This document shows, piece by piece, positions 6,497-14,195 of a stretch of DNA of 23,743 nucleotides. The first letter of the stretch is position 1, and every line of letters starts with the position of its first letter. Under the pieces are notes generated by a model that made no database searches, was not told where the DNA came from, and saw nothing but the letters and a program-made list of their open reading frames with translations. This DNA comes from an uncultured Collinsella sp. GTDB lineage: Bacteria; Actinomycetota; Coriobacteriia; Coriobacteriales; Coriobacteriaceae. The DNA is taken from positions 1 through 23,743 of the forward strand of contig UQIW01000026.1 in NCBI GenBank assembly GCA_900541235.1. The letters are read 5' to 3'. The translations under genes were made by a program, and so were the position numbers.

Positions 6497-8389
6497 TTAC
6501 TTGTCCTCGTCGTCCACAACCTCGTAGTCGGCGTCGACGACGTCATCGTCGGCAGGCTGGGCGCCGGCGGCACCGTCGGTCTGCTGCTGAGCGTCGGCGT
6601 AGACAACCTGGGCCAGCTCGTAGGCCACGGACTGCAGGGACTCGCCGGCGGCCTTGATGGCCTCGACGTCAGAGCCCTCGAGCGCCTTCTTGGCGTCGGC
6701 GATAGCGGCCTCGGCCTTGGACTTCACGTCGGCGGAAACCTTGTCGCCCAGCTCGTTGAGGGTCTGCTCGGTGGAGTAGCACAGGCTGTCGGTCTGGTTG
6801 CGGACCTCGACCTCTTCCTTCTGCTTCTTGTCCTCCTCGGCATGAGCCTCGGCGTCCTTGACCATACGATCGACTTCGTCGTCGGACAGAGCGGTGGAGC
6901 CGGAAATGGTGATCTGCTGCTCCTTGCCGGTGCCCTTGTCCTTAGCGGAGACCTTGACGATGCCGTTGGCGTCGATGTCGAAAGTGACCTCGATCTGCGG
7001 CACGCCGCGGCGGGCAGCCGGGATGCCGGTCAGCTGGAACTTACCGAGCGACTTGTTGTCGCGGGCAAGCTCGCGCTCGCCCTGGAGCACGTTGATCTCG
7101 ACGCTGGTCTGGTTGTCGGCAGCGGTGGAGTAGACCTCGGTCTTGGAGGTCGGGATCGTGGTGTTGCGGTCGATCATCTTGGTCATGATGCCGCCCATGG
7201 TCTCGACGCCCAGCGACAGCGGGGTAACGTCGAGCAGCAGGATGCCCTCGACGTCGCCGGTGAGCACGCCGCCCTGGACGGCAGCACCGTCGGCAACGAC
7301 CTCGTCGGGGTTCACGGACATGTTGGGCTGCTTGCCGGTCATGGTCTTGACGAGCTCCTGGACAGCGGGCATACGGGTGGAGCCGCCGACGAGGATGACC
7401 TCGGTCAAATCGGAGAGCTTGAGCTTAGCGTCGCGCAGGGCGTTGGTGACAGGCTGCTTGCAGCGCTCGAGCAGGTCGCGGGTGATCTTCTCGAACTCGG
7501 CGCGGGTCAGCGTGTAGTTGAGGTGCAGCGGGCCGGACTGGTTCATGGTAATGAACGGCAGGTTGATGGTGGTCTGCTGGGCGGCGGAGAGCTCCTTCTT
7601 GGCGTTCTCGGCGGCCTCCTTCAGACGCTGCAGGGCCATGGGGTCCTGACGCAGGTCGACACCGTTCTCCTGCTGGAACTTATCGGCCATCCAGTCGATG
7701 ACGCGCTGATCCCAGTCATCGCCGCCCAGGTGGTTGTCGCCCGAGGTGGACAGAACCTCAAACACGCCGTCGGCGAGGTCGAGGATGGAGACGTCGAAGG
7801 TGCCGCCGCCCAGGTCGAAGACCAGGATGCGCTGGTCGGTGCCCTGCTTGTCCAGGCCATAGGCAAGAGCAGCAGCGGTCGGCTCGTTGACGATACGCTT
7901 GACGTTGAGGCCGGCGATCTTACCGGCGTCCTTGGTGGCCTGACGCTGGGCGTCGTTGAAGTAGGCCGGGACGGTGATGACGGCGTCGGTAACGGTCTCG
8001 CCCAGATACTTCTCGGCGTCGGCCTTCATCTTGGCGAGCGTCATGGCGCTCACCTGCTCGGCGGTGTAATCCTTGCCCTCGATGTCGACGACGGCACGGC
8101 CACCCTGGCCCTCCTTGACCTCGTACGGCACGGTCTTGATCTCGGAGGTGCACTCGGAGTACTTGCGGCCCATGAAGCGCTTGATGGAGAACACGGTGTT
8201 CTTGGGGTTGGTGACAGCCTGGTTCTTAGCGGCCTTACCCACGACGCGGTCGCCGTCGGCACGGAAGCCCACGACGGACGGGGTGGTGCGGTCGCCCTCG
8301 GCGTTCACGATAATGGTCGGAGAACCGCCCTCGAGGACGGCCATTGCGGAGTTAGTAGTACCAAGGTCGATACCAAGAATCTTGCCCAT
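6497..8389 (-). CDS. dnaK: DnaK, Hsp70 chaperone
   Basis: This is a full-length 630-residue Hsp70. The nucleotide-binding domain begins with GIDLGTTNS (residues 6-14) and contains the VPAYFNDAQRQATKDAG and VFDLGGGTFDVS signatures and ILVGGSTRMPAV. The substrate-binding domain (about 380-600) starts with LDVTPLSLGVETMGG. A helical lid and an acidic tail (DDDVVDADYEVVDDEDK) follow. It refolds cytosolic proteins with GrpE and the J-protein encoded downstream, and in actinobacteria it acts as HspR co-repressor. AGAGGG lies about 9 bases before the ATG at 8389. It is the first gene of the heat-shock operon. Confidence 0.98.
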   Translation of the reverse strand: MGKILGIDLGTTNSAMAVLEGGSPTIIVNAEGDRTTPSVVGFRADGDRVVGKAAKNQAVTNPKNTVFSIKRFMGRKYSECTSEIKTVPYEVKEGQGGRAVVDIEGKDYTAEQVSAMTLAKMKADAEKYLGETVTDAVITVPAYFNDAQRQATKDAGKIAGLNVKRIVNEPTAAALAYGLDKQGTDQRILVFDLGGGTFDVSILDLADGVFEVLSTSGDNHLGGDDWDQRVIDWMADKFQQENGVDLRQDPMALQRLKEAAENAKKELSAAQQTTINLPFITMNQSGPLHLNYTLTRAEFEKITRDLLERCKQPVTNALRDAKLKLSDLTEVILVGGSTRMPAVQELVKTMTGKQPNMSVNPDEVVADGAAVQGGVLTGDVEGILLLDVTPLSLGVETMGGIMTKMIDRNTTIPTSKTEVYSTAADNQTSVEINVLQGERELARDNKSLGKFQLTGIPAARRGVPQIEVTFDIDANGIVKVSAKDKGTGKEQQITISGSTALSDDEVDRMVKDAEAHAEEDKKQKEEVEVRNQTDSLCYSTEQTLNELGDKVSADVKSKAEAAIADAKKALEGSDVEAIKAAGESLQSVAYELAQVVYADAQQQTDGAAGAQPADDDVVDADYEVVDDEDK

Positions 8390-8423
8390 TAGAAATTCCC
8401 TCTCTCTTGTGCGTTTGCACCGA

Positions 8424-8440
8424 CTCGGCGGTCTGCCGAG
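8424..8440 (-). promoter_or_regulatory. dnaK leader hairpin
   Basis: CTCGGC (8424-8429) pairs with GCCGAG (8435-8440) around five bases, and flanking CCG/CGG extends the stem. It sits about 35 bases upstream of the dnaK start, within the expected 5' untranslated leader. Confidence 0.4.
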
Positions 8441-8498
8441 CGGTGTTTCGGCTTGTCTTTCAGGATGTAGTGTATCCCCTTATGGGCCGGAATATACA

Positions 8499-8525
8499 AA
8501 ATCTAAGTCAATTCATATAAGATTT
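8499..8525 (-). promoter_or_regulatory. Candidate HspR operator / dnaK promoter region
   Basis: AAATCT (8499-8504) and AGATTT (8520-8525) form an imperfect 27-base palindrome 110-136 bases upstream of dnaK. On the minus strand it embraces TTGACT, a good -35 hexamer, and TATATT lies just downstream. No -10 sits at the ideal 17-base spacing from TTGACT. The canonical HAIR element (CTTGAGT-N7-ACTCAAG) is not present as such; CTTATAT and CTTAGAT half-like words are. Position supports regulation, but the identity is inferred. Confidence 0.4.
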
Positions 8526-8650
8526 CTTATTGCCGAGAGTTTAGGTTCTTAAATGCGCAGGTAGATGCGCTGTTTGAGTTCTAGGCAAATCTATCGAGAT
8601 CTATGTAGAGATGGCTGAGGCTTGGGTCCGAGGATGCCTGGGGCTGCCTT

Positions 8651-8762
8651 GCGGAAAGCTCGTCCCGTTTTGAGAGCTGATACCGGGTCGCAGTTTCCGC
8701 TAGCGGGCCCAACCGGAAACTGCGACCCGGTTTTCGGCCAAATAACGGGATGCCCTTTCCGC
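8651..8762. repeat. Nested palindromic element, 112 bp
   Basis: Outer arms 8651-8669 (GCGGAAAG..CGTCCCGTT) and 8744-8762 pair at all but three positions. The inner arms ACCGGGTCGCAGTTTCCG (8682-8699) and 8714-8731 pair perfectly over 18 bases around a 14-base loop, followed by TTTTC. The inner stem alone could terminate rightward transcription, but no rightward gene precedes it. The two-stem architecture suggests a REP-doublet or MITE-like element. Confidence 0.75.
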
Positions 8763-8895
8763 AGGCGCGCCCAATAGCTCAATATTTCAAGTCACCTTTA
8801 GCTAACATTTACGCAGCTCAACGGCCCCACCTGCACGTTTTTTAGTAAACCTTGGCATACTCGGCGAACGGTATGAAGATGCCGGTCAGAGGGTA

Positions 8896-8923
8896 TTGCA
8901 AACGGTCGCTCCCGTGGTATGTT
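8896..8923 (+). promoter_or_regulatory. Candidate ferredoxin promoter
   Basis: TTGCAA (8896-8901) and TATGTT (8918-8923) are separated by 16 bases, about 60 bases before the ferredoxin ATG. The match to a vegetative promoter is fair. Confidence 0.45.
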
Positions 8924-8984
8924 TTTGCCCGAATCAAACCGGCGCGCATCGCCTGTAGCGTCGGTCAACAGAGAGGAAACTACC

Positions 8985-9170
8985 ATGGCTCATCCCGTAA
9001 TTGATGCCGACGAGTGCATCGCTTGTGGCGTTTGCGTCGACTCCTGCCCCGCTGGCGTTCTGGAGCTCCAGGACGTCGCTACCGTCGCTGACGAGGACTC
9101 CTGCGTCGCCTGTGGCGCTTGCCAGGACGCTTGCCCCGCTGGCGCGATCACCGAGATCGTCGAGGAGTAA
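8985..9170 (+). CDS. 2[4Fe-4S] ferredoxin
   Basis: This 61-residue clostridial-type ferredoxin carries low-potential electrons in the cytoplasm between oxidoreductases such as pyruvate:ferredoxin oxidoreductase or hydrogenase. Two complete CxxCxxCxxxCP motifs are visible, with cysteines at 11, 14, 17, 21 and at 40, 43, 46, 50. That is the internally duplicated fold with two cubane clusters. The ATG at 8985 is chosen because GAGAGGAAA lies just upstream and the resulting start (MAHPVIDADEC) matches the family. An in-frame ATG at 8919 would add 22 residues lying in the leader. It is monocistronic, between its own promoter and a strong terminator, which fits an abundant carrier protein. Confidence 0.96.
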   Translation: MAHPVIDADECIACGVCVDSCPAGVLELQDVATVADEDSCVACGACQDACPAGAITEIVEE

Positions 9171-9205
9171 CAACTCCCCACTTGCACACTCAAAAGTACA
9201 CCGTG

Positions 9206-9255
9206 CACAAAAAAAGGAGGCCTCCGCATCGCCGCGGAGGCCTCCTTTTTTTGTG
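9206..9255. terminator. Bidirectional intrinsic terminator
   Basis: A 22-base arm at 9206-9227 (CACAAAAAAAGGAGGCCTCC then GC) is perfectly inverted at 9234-9255, around a six-base loop. GC-rich stem plus T-run on both strands serves the ferredoxin gene (+) and the nadABC-niaR operon (-), which converge here. Confidence 0.95.
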
Positions 9256-9312
9256 CGGATAACTAATTTGGCACCGCTGCAGATTGCCGCTTAGGGGCGT
9301 TTGCAGCGTCGG

Positions 9313-9858
9313 CTACGATAGATCGTCCTCGTAAGGCATGAGGTCTGCTAGGTAGCCTTTCTCCTTGAGCATCGCCTCGATCTCGTCGAGGGTTTGCTCG
9401 TCCTCCGCCGCGATGCGATGGAAGTGATAGCCGCTCGTCACCGTTAGCAGCGGGAAACTCTTGCCGCTCTCGATATCGTGCAGGTAGCGCTCAACATCGC
9501 GACGATTGCGGATGTCCAGGTCGGCCGTGATCTTACCGTACACGCGGTGATTGACGATCACGTTGAGCACGGCGCCTCCGGCGTCGACGATACTCGTAAG
9601 CTCATCGCCTGCCTGCTCCACGCCGTGGCGAACCTTGACCAAGCGTGTGGGCACAGCGGGGCTGCTGGGGGCCTCCTGCAGCGCGTAGCCGCGGTTGGTC
9701 GCCACGATATCGTGCCCATCGGCGCGCAGCAGGGCGATGTCCTGCACCACGATCTGGCGGCTCACACCCACCTCGCGGGCAAGCGCGCTGCCCGATACGG
9801 GCCCCTTGGCCCCCTCGAGCACGGCCATGATGGCACGGCGACGCTCGCGGGCGTTCAT
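9313..9858 (-). CDS. niaR: NiaR-type niacin-responsive transcriptional repressor
   Basis: This 181-residue regulator has an N-terminal helix-turn-helix (about residues 5-60, GSALAREVGVSRQIVVQDIALLRADGH region) and a C-terminal 3H domain (about 75-175). The 3H domain is named after conserved histidines, visible here in VRHGVEQ, VNHRVYG and GYHFHRI. NiaR (YrxA) proteins bind niacin through this metal-containing domain and repress NAD synthesis and niacin uptake genes. It overlaps the nadC stop by one base (TAATG) and closes the nadA-nadB-nadC-niaR operon, so it is expected to be autoregulated through the palindrome upstream of nadA. Confidence 0.92.
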   Translation of the reverse strand: MNARERRRAIMAVLEGAKGPVSGSALAREVGVSRQIVVQDIALLRADGHDIVATNRGYALQEAPSSPAVPTRLVKVRHGVEQAGDELTSIVDAGGAVLNVIVNHRVYGKITADLDIRNRRDVERYLHDIESGKSFPLLTVTSGYHFHRIAAEDEQTLDEIEAMLKEKGYLADLMPYEDDLS

Positions 9859-10718
9859 TATTTACCGTCCAGCAGACGAAGGTGCTTAAGCGAGAGGTCG
9901 AGAATCGGCGCAGAGTGCGTCAGCGCCCCCGAGCTGATAAAGTCAACGCCCAGGTCGGCGAGGGCGCGGATATTGCTGGCATCCACATTGCCCGAGCACT
10001 CGGTCTTGGCGCGACCGGCGATAAGCTCAATCGCGGCAGCCATGTCGTCGTGGGTCATGTTGTCGAGCATGATGATATCGGCACCGGCCTCAACTGCCTC
10101 GCGCACCATATCCAGGTTCTCGCACTCAATCTCGACCGTCGCGGTAAACGACGCATGGGCGCGCGCCATCTCAATCGCGCGTGCCACGCCACCGGCGGCG
10201 TCGATGTGGTTGTCCTTGAGCATGACAGCCGTCGACAGGTTATAGCGGTGGTTGCTGCCACCGCCGATCTCGACTGCAGCCTTCTCGAAGACACGCATGC
10301 CCGGCGTGGTCTTGCGCGTGTCGACAAGCACGGTCTTGGTGCCCTCGAGCGCAGCTGCCATGCTGTGCGTATAGGTAGCGATGCCGCTCATGCGCTGCAG
10401 GTAGTTGAGCGCCACGCGCTCGCCCGAAAGCAGCACACGCGCATCGCCGCGCACCTGGCCCACGTGGTCGCCGGCGTGCACCTCGTCACCATCGGCAACA
10501 TCAAACAGCACCGAGCTCTGCGAATCCAGCAGCTCAAAGGTGCGAGCGAACACATCCAGGCCCGCGATAATGCCATCGGCCTTGGCGATAAGCTCCACCG
10601 TGGCGGGACGCGCCGTGGGGCACACGCTCGCCGTGCTCACGTCCTCAAAGGTAATGTCCTCGCGCAGAGCCTGCAGAATCAAATCATCGACGACGAGCTT
10701 CATGGTAATGGGATTCAT
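9858..10718 (-). CDS. nadC: Nicotinate-nucleotide pyrophosphorylase (quinolinate phosphoribosyltransferase)
   Basis: This 286-residue enzyme makes nicotinate mononucleotide, CO2 and pyrophosphate from quinolinate and PRPP, the third step of de novo NAD synthesis. Residues 1-115 form the N-terminal sandwich domain, with REDITFEDVST near the start. The barrel carries the family signature DTRKTTPGMRVFEKAAV followed by GGGSNHRYNLS and KDNHI, the PRPP and quinolinate binding residues. The start at 10718 follows the nadB stop by three bases, with GGAGG overlapping the nadB end. An internal ATG five codons in is possible. The length is normal for the family. Confidence 0.96.
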   Translation of the reverse strand: MNPITMKLVVDDLILQALREDITFEDVSTASVCPTARPATVELIAKADGIIAGLDVFARTFELLDSQSSVLFDVADGDEVHAGDHVGQVRGDARVLLSGERVALNYLQRMSGIATYTHSMAAALEGTKTVLVDTRKTTPGMRVFEKAAVEIGGGSNHRYNLSTAVMLKDNHIDAAGGVARAIEMARAHASFTATVEIECENLDMVREAVEAGADIIMLDNMTHDDMAAAIELIAGRAKTECSGNVDASNIRALADLGVDFISSGALTHSAPILDLSLKHLRLLDGK

Positions 10719-10721
10719 GGT

Positions 10722-12098
10722 CTACTCCTCCACGGCCTGCGTGCCGGCGGCACGGGCCAGATCATCGATTGCAAGGTTATCGGAACTCAGGGCGCGATGG
10801 TGCCCATCGAGCGCGGGCTCGCCCGTCTGCTCCACGGCAAGCGACTCGCCGGTACGCATACGCCAAGCGGCGCGACGACCCCAGACCAGCGCTTCGAGCA
10901 GGCTGTTTGATGCAAGGCGGTTCTTGCCGTGAACGCCGTTGCAGGCTGTCTCGCCCGCGGCGTAGAGCTCGGGCATCGAGGTGCGGCCGTCCTTGTCGAC
11001 CCACACGCCGCCCATAAAGTAATGCTGCGTGGGTGTGACGGGAATGGGCTCGTCCAGGATGTCGCGGCCGTCCTCCAGGCAGCGTGCGCGGATGTTGGCG
11101 AAGTGCCCGGTCACCACGTCGCGCTCGACGGGGGCAAAGCTCAGCCACTCGTGCTCGGTACCGTCCTGCTTCATCTGCTCGCGAATAGCGGCGGCGACTA
11201 CGTCGCGCGGCTGCAGCTCGTCGGTAAAGCGCTCGCCGGCAGCGTTGAGCAGAATCGCGCCCTCGCCGCGGCAGCTCTCGCTGATCAGGAAGGTGCGGCC
11301 CGGCTGCGGCGAGAACAGTCCCGTGGGGTGGATCTGCACGTAGTCCAGGTGCTCCATCTTAATGCCATGCTCCTGAGCGATGTAGCAGGCATCGCCCGTG
11401 AGCTGCGGATAGTTGGTCGAGTGGTCGTATACGCCGCCGATGCCGCCCGTTGCCCACAGCGTGTGGCGGGCATGGATCTTAAACAGCTCGCCGGCATGCA
11501 CACCCTCGGCGACATTTGCCAGCTCGTCGGCGGGACGAAGCGAGTTGTCCTCGTCCACGGGAACGGCGACGACGCCGGTGCACACCGTGGCGCCGTCACG
11601 CTCGCCCGTTAGAATGTCGGTCATGGCCACGTGCTCCAAAATCTGCACGTTATCCAGCTTGCGAACGGCCTGGAGCAGCTTGGTCGTGATCTCCTTGCCC
11701 GTAATGTCGGCATGGAAGGCAATTCGCGGACGGCTGTGCGCGCCCTCGCGGGTAAAGTCGAGGCTACCGTCGGCCTTGCGCTCAAAGTCCACGCCCATGG
11801 CCAGCAGGTCGTTGATGACCGAGCGGCTCGAGCGGATCATGATGTCGACGCTCTCGCGGCGGTTCTCGTAGTGGCCGGCGTGCATGGTGTCCTCAAAGAA
11901 GGCATCGTAGTCCGAGCCCTCGGGCAGCACGCAGATGCCGCCCTGCGCGAGCATCGAATCGCACTCGTCGACCGCGCCCTTGGAAAGCATGATCACGCGC
12001 GTGCTCGTCGGCAGATTGAGGGCCGCGTACAGGCCCGCCACGCCGCAGCCGGCAATGACGACGTCGCACTCCATATCGGGGTATTGCTTGGTTTCCAC
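10722..12098 (-). CDS. nadB: L-aspartate oxidase
   Basis: This 458-residue flavoenzyme oxidises L-aspartate to iminoaspartate, the substrate of NadA. The Rossmann motif GCGVAGLYAAL near residue 16 binds FAD. Further signatures are SMLAQGGI, the Arg-rich active-site part GAHSRPRIAFHAD, HPTGLF, and TQHYFMGGVWVD with AAGETACNGVHGKNRLASNSLLEA. The GTG at 12098 is chosen because GGGAGAGGA lies five to six bases before it. The longer reading frame upstream overlaps nadA and has no protein signature. At 458 residues it is about 80 shorter than E. coli NadB, and the C-terminal helical domain is largely missing. A fumarate-using anaerobic form is possible. Confidence 0.94.
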   Translation of the reverse strand: METKQYPDMECDVVIAGCGVAGLYAALNLPTSTRVIMLSKGAVDECDSMLAQGGICVLPEGSDYDAFFEDTMHAGHYENRRESVDIMIRSSRSVINDLLAMGVDFERKADGSLDFTREGAHSRPRIAFHADITGKEITTKLLQAVRKLDNVQILEHVAMTDILTGERDGATVCTGVVAVPVDEDNSLRPADELANVAEGVHAGELFKIHARHTLWATGGIGGVYDHSTNYPQLTGDACYIAQEHGIKMEHLDYVQIHPTGLFSPQPGRTFLISESCRGEGAILLNAAGERFTDELQPRDVVAAAIREQMKQDGTEHEWLSFAPVERDVVTGHFANIRARCLEDGRDILDEPIPVTPTQHYFMGGVWVDKDGRTSMPELYAAGETACNGVHGKNRLASNSLLEALVWGRRAAWRMRTGESLAVEQTGEPALDGHHRALSSDNLAIDDLARAAGTQAVEE

Positions 12099-12116
12099 AG
12101 GAATCCTCTCCCTTGT

Positions 12117-12151
12117 AATGTGGCATAAGGGACTGCCCCTCATGTCACATT
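12117..12151 (-). other. Hairpin between nadA and nadB
   Basis: AATGTGGCATAAGGG (12117-12131) pairs with CCCCTCATGTCACATT (12136-12151) with two non-Watson-Crick positions. It lies in the 56-base gap after nadA and just before the nadB ribosome binding site. It may adjust relative expression or mRNA stability. Confidence 0.5.
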
Positions 12152-12154
12152 GTT

Positions 12155-13180
12155 CTAGCGCGCTGCGTACTCGAGCATACGGTCGAGCGTGAGCTTGGCC
12201 TGGTCTGCCGCCTCGTCCGAGACGCCGATCTGCACCTCGCCCTCGCCCGTCTCCAGGCAGCGCACGAGCTTTTCGAGCGTGATGAGGTCCATGTTGACGC
12301 AGGTGGGCTGCACCGCGGGGAAGTAGAACTTCTTGCCGGTGCCCTGGCAGCGGCGCTCGAGCTCGTAGAGCACGCCGCGAACCGTCACGATAATGAACTC
12401 GCTCGCGTCGGACTCCTCGGCATACTTGATGATGCCGGCGGTGGAGCCGATGTAGTCGGCCTCGGCAAGGACGTCGGCCTTGCACTCGGGGTGCGCCAGC
12501 ACGAGCGCGTCGGGGTGGGCCTCCGTCGCGTCGACGATCTGCTCGACGGTGATGATGTGATGGCGCGGGCAGTAGCCGTTGTTGAGGATGACGTGCTTTT
12601 GCGGCACCTGCTCGGCTACGAAGCGGCCCAAGTTTTGGTCGGGAATGAACAGGATATGCTGCTGCGGCAGCTCGGACACGATCTTAACGGCGTTGGAGCT
12701 GGTGACGCACACGTCGCTCCAGCTCTTGATCTCGACCGTGGAGTTGACGTAGCAGACCACGGCAAGGTCGTCACCGTACTCGGCGCGCGCTGCATCGACT
12801 GTCTCGCGCTTGACCATGTGCGCCATGGGGCAGTCCGCGCCCGGCTCGGGCAGCAGCACGGTCTTAGTGGGGTTGAGCAGCTTGGCGCTCTCGCCCATAA
12901 ACTCCACGCCGCACAGCACGATAGTCTGCTGCGGCAGGCTCTTGGCGAGCTTTGCCAGGTAGAAGCTGTCGCCGACGTAATCAGCCACGGCCTGCACCTC
13001 GGGCGCCACGTAATAGTGCGCCAGAATCACCGCGTCACGTTGGGTTTTTAGCTGCTGAATGGCCTCGACGAGCTCTGCGGGCACCAGTGCCGCGCGCTCC
13101 GTTGCCGTCGTTGCCGATGCCAGGCCGGCCGCGATATCGCGTGCAAGCTCCGACGCATCCATGTTCGCGCTCTGTGCCAT
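12155..13180 (-). CDS. nadA: Quinolinate synthase A
   Basis: This 341-residue [4Fe-4S] enzyme condenses iminoaspartate with dihydroxyacetone phosphate to quinolinate. Family motifs are LAHYYVAPEVQAVADYVGDS, GVEFMGESAKLLNP, YVNSTVEIKSWSDVCVTSSNA and HPEC-KADV. The likely cluster ligands are C117 (GADCPM), C204 (GYCPRHH) and C294 (QPTCVNMD). The 87-residue spacing of the first two equals that in E. coli and Pyrococcus NadA. The ATG at 13180 is used, with AGAGGGG upstream; a TTG one codon earlier is also possible. First gene of the nadA-nadB-nadC-niaR operon. The iron-sulfur cluster is oxygen-sensitive, consistent with an anaerobe. Confidence 0.96.
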   Translation of the reverse strand: MAQSANMDASELARDIAAGLASATTATERAALVPAELVEAIQQLKTQRDAVILAHYYVAPEVQAVADYVGDSFYLAKLAKSLPQQTIVLCGVEFMGESAKLLNPTKTVLLPEPGADCPMAHMVKRETVDAARAEYGDDLAVVCYVNSTVEIKSWSDVCVTSSNAVKIVSELPQQHILFIPDQNLGRFVAEQVPQKHVILNNGYCPRHHIITVEQIVDATEAHPDALVLAHPECKADVLAEADYIGSTAGIIKYAEESDASEFIIVTVRGVLYELERRCQGTGKKFYFPAVQPTCVNMDLITLEKLVRCLETGEGEVQIGVSDEAADQAKLTLDRMLEYAAR

Positions 13181-13215
13181 CAAGGCCCCTCTCTTTTGGC
13201 GAATCTTGGGGCTTT

Positions 13216-13265
13216 AGTATGACACCTAGGTTTACAGCTGACAAGACAGCTGTAAACCTAGGTGT
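13216..13265 (-). promoter_or_regulatory. nadA promoter with NiaR-like operator palindrome
   Basis: Perfect 19-base arms lie at 13222-13240 and 13247-13265 around ACAAGA (arm begins ACACCTAGGTTTACAGCTG). On the minus strand TTGTCA (complement of 13239-13244) and CATACT (complement of 13216-13221) are 17 bases apart, a good -35/-10 pair 36 bases upstream of nadA. A repressor on the palindrome would block RNA polymerase directly. NiaR as the ligand is inferred from niaR being in the operon; the known NiaR motif also has ACACCT/AGGTGT half-sites. Confidence 0.8.
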
Positions 13266-13472
13266 AAAGTTGAAATAAAAATTCAATCATGCGGCAAGTC
13301 CATTTTCGAACTGGCAAGCTGAGGATAGCCGGGCTTTCGATAGCGCAGGAGGCATCTTTCGCCACCGCAACACCGCTTGGCGCGAGCTGCACGCCGTGGG
13401 GCGCAAACGGTCCGCACCCCCGCAAGCGGCGCGTGCCCGATGTGGCAAAATCGAACTACTTAAGGGGGCCGA

Positions 13473-14195
13473 ATGCTCAAGATTATTGCCTGCGACGATG
13501 ATGTCGCTTTTCTAGATAGACTGCACCGGATGATCGACCGTTGGTCGACCGAGACGGGCACGGCGGTCGATGTTGCGCTCGTCACGCGCGGCGAGGACCT
13601 GCTGGCCCGCCATGCCGCATCGCGCGCCGACATCATCTTGCTCGATATGATCATGCCGCTCGTCAACGGCATGGACACCGCACGCGAACTGCGCCAGGCC
13701 GACACCGCCGTGCGCCTGGTGTTCCTCACCTCGTCGCCCGAGTTCGCGCTGGAATCCTACGAGGTCCGCGCCTTCGACTATCTGCTCAAGCCCGTGACTT
13801 ACGAACGCCTGGCGCGATTACTCGACGAGCTTTCGAGCATGCGCCCGGCGGCAACCGACGAGCTCGTGATCAAAACTTCCTTTGGCTACCACGCCTTGCG
13901 CCTGTCCGACATCGAATATGCCGAGGCGCGCAACAAGCACGTGGTCTTCCGCCTGCGCGACGGACGCGATATCGAGGCACTCGAGTCGTTCCGCAGCGTC
14001 GAGGACCGCTTGGAGCAAAACGCGGTCTTCTTTAAATGCCACCGCAGCTACCAGGTCAACCTGCGCAATATCGATCACTTTGACCGCACGGACATCGTCA
14101 TGCGCTCGGGCGCGTGCATCCCGCTTTCGCGCAGCTGCAAGCAGGGATTCCAAGACGCCTACTTTGCGGTGCGCTTTGAGGGCGGGAGGCGCTGA
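13473..14195 (+). CDS. LytTR-family response regulator
   Basis: This 240-residue protein has a receiver domain (about residues 2-120). The acidic pocket is D8-D10, the phospho-acceptor D58 (LLDMIMP), the switch T86 and K106-P107 (YLLKPV). A LytTR DNA-binding domain (about 130-235) follows, with typical KHVVFRLRDG, FFKCHRSYQVNLRNI and IPLSRS segments. LytTR regulators bind spaced 9-bp direct repeats and usually control cell-surface, competence, bacteriocin or virulence genes. AAGGGGG precedes the ATG at 13473. It overlaps the downstream kinase gene by one base, so the two form a two-component pair. The target is not evident from the neighbours. Confidence 0.93.
   Translation: MLKIIACDDDVAFLDRLHRMIDRWSTETGTAVDVALVTRGEDLLARHAASRADIILLDMIMPLVNGMDTARELRQADTAVRLVFLTSSPEFALESYEVRAFDYLLKPVTYERLARLLDELSSMRPAATDELVIKTSFGYHALRLSDIEYAEARNKHVVFRLRDGRDIEALESFRSVEDRLEQNAVFFKCHRSYQVNLRNIDHFDRTDIVMRSGACIPLSRSCKQGFQDAYFAVRFEGGRR

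Larger units (their letters stand above)
8390..8984. other. Divergent intergenic region dnaK / ferredoxin
   Basis: This 595-base non-coding stretch holds the dnaK leader and operator candidate on the left (8390-8560), a nested palindrome in the middle (8651-8762) and the ferredoxin promoter on the right (8896-8923). Reading frames of 62-63 codons on the minus strand at 8591-8782 and 8798-8986 cross the palindrome or the promoter and show no protein signature. Confidence 0.6.

Noticed and set aside
6842..8392. 516-codon open frame antisense to dnaK
   Set aside because: Such antisense frames opposite dnaK are well known artefacts of codon bias; dnaK on the minus strand is unmistakable.
8540..8572. 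Possible HAIR element (CTTAAAT ... TTTGAG)
   Set aside because: The half-sites have the wrong spacing and orientation for CTTGAGT-N7-ACTCAAG; the GCGC pairs between them suggest only a small hairpin.
12099..12485. Upstream extension of nadB by 129 codons
   Set aside because: It overlaps nadA out of frame and has no protein signature; the GTG at 12098 has a strong ribosome binding site and begins the FAD domain at the normal distance.
13289..13501. 70-codon frame before the response regulator, considered as a possible signal peptide gene for the AgrC-like kinase
   Set aside because: It overlaps the regulator start, has no ribosome binding site and lacks double-glycine or AgrD-like features.
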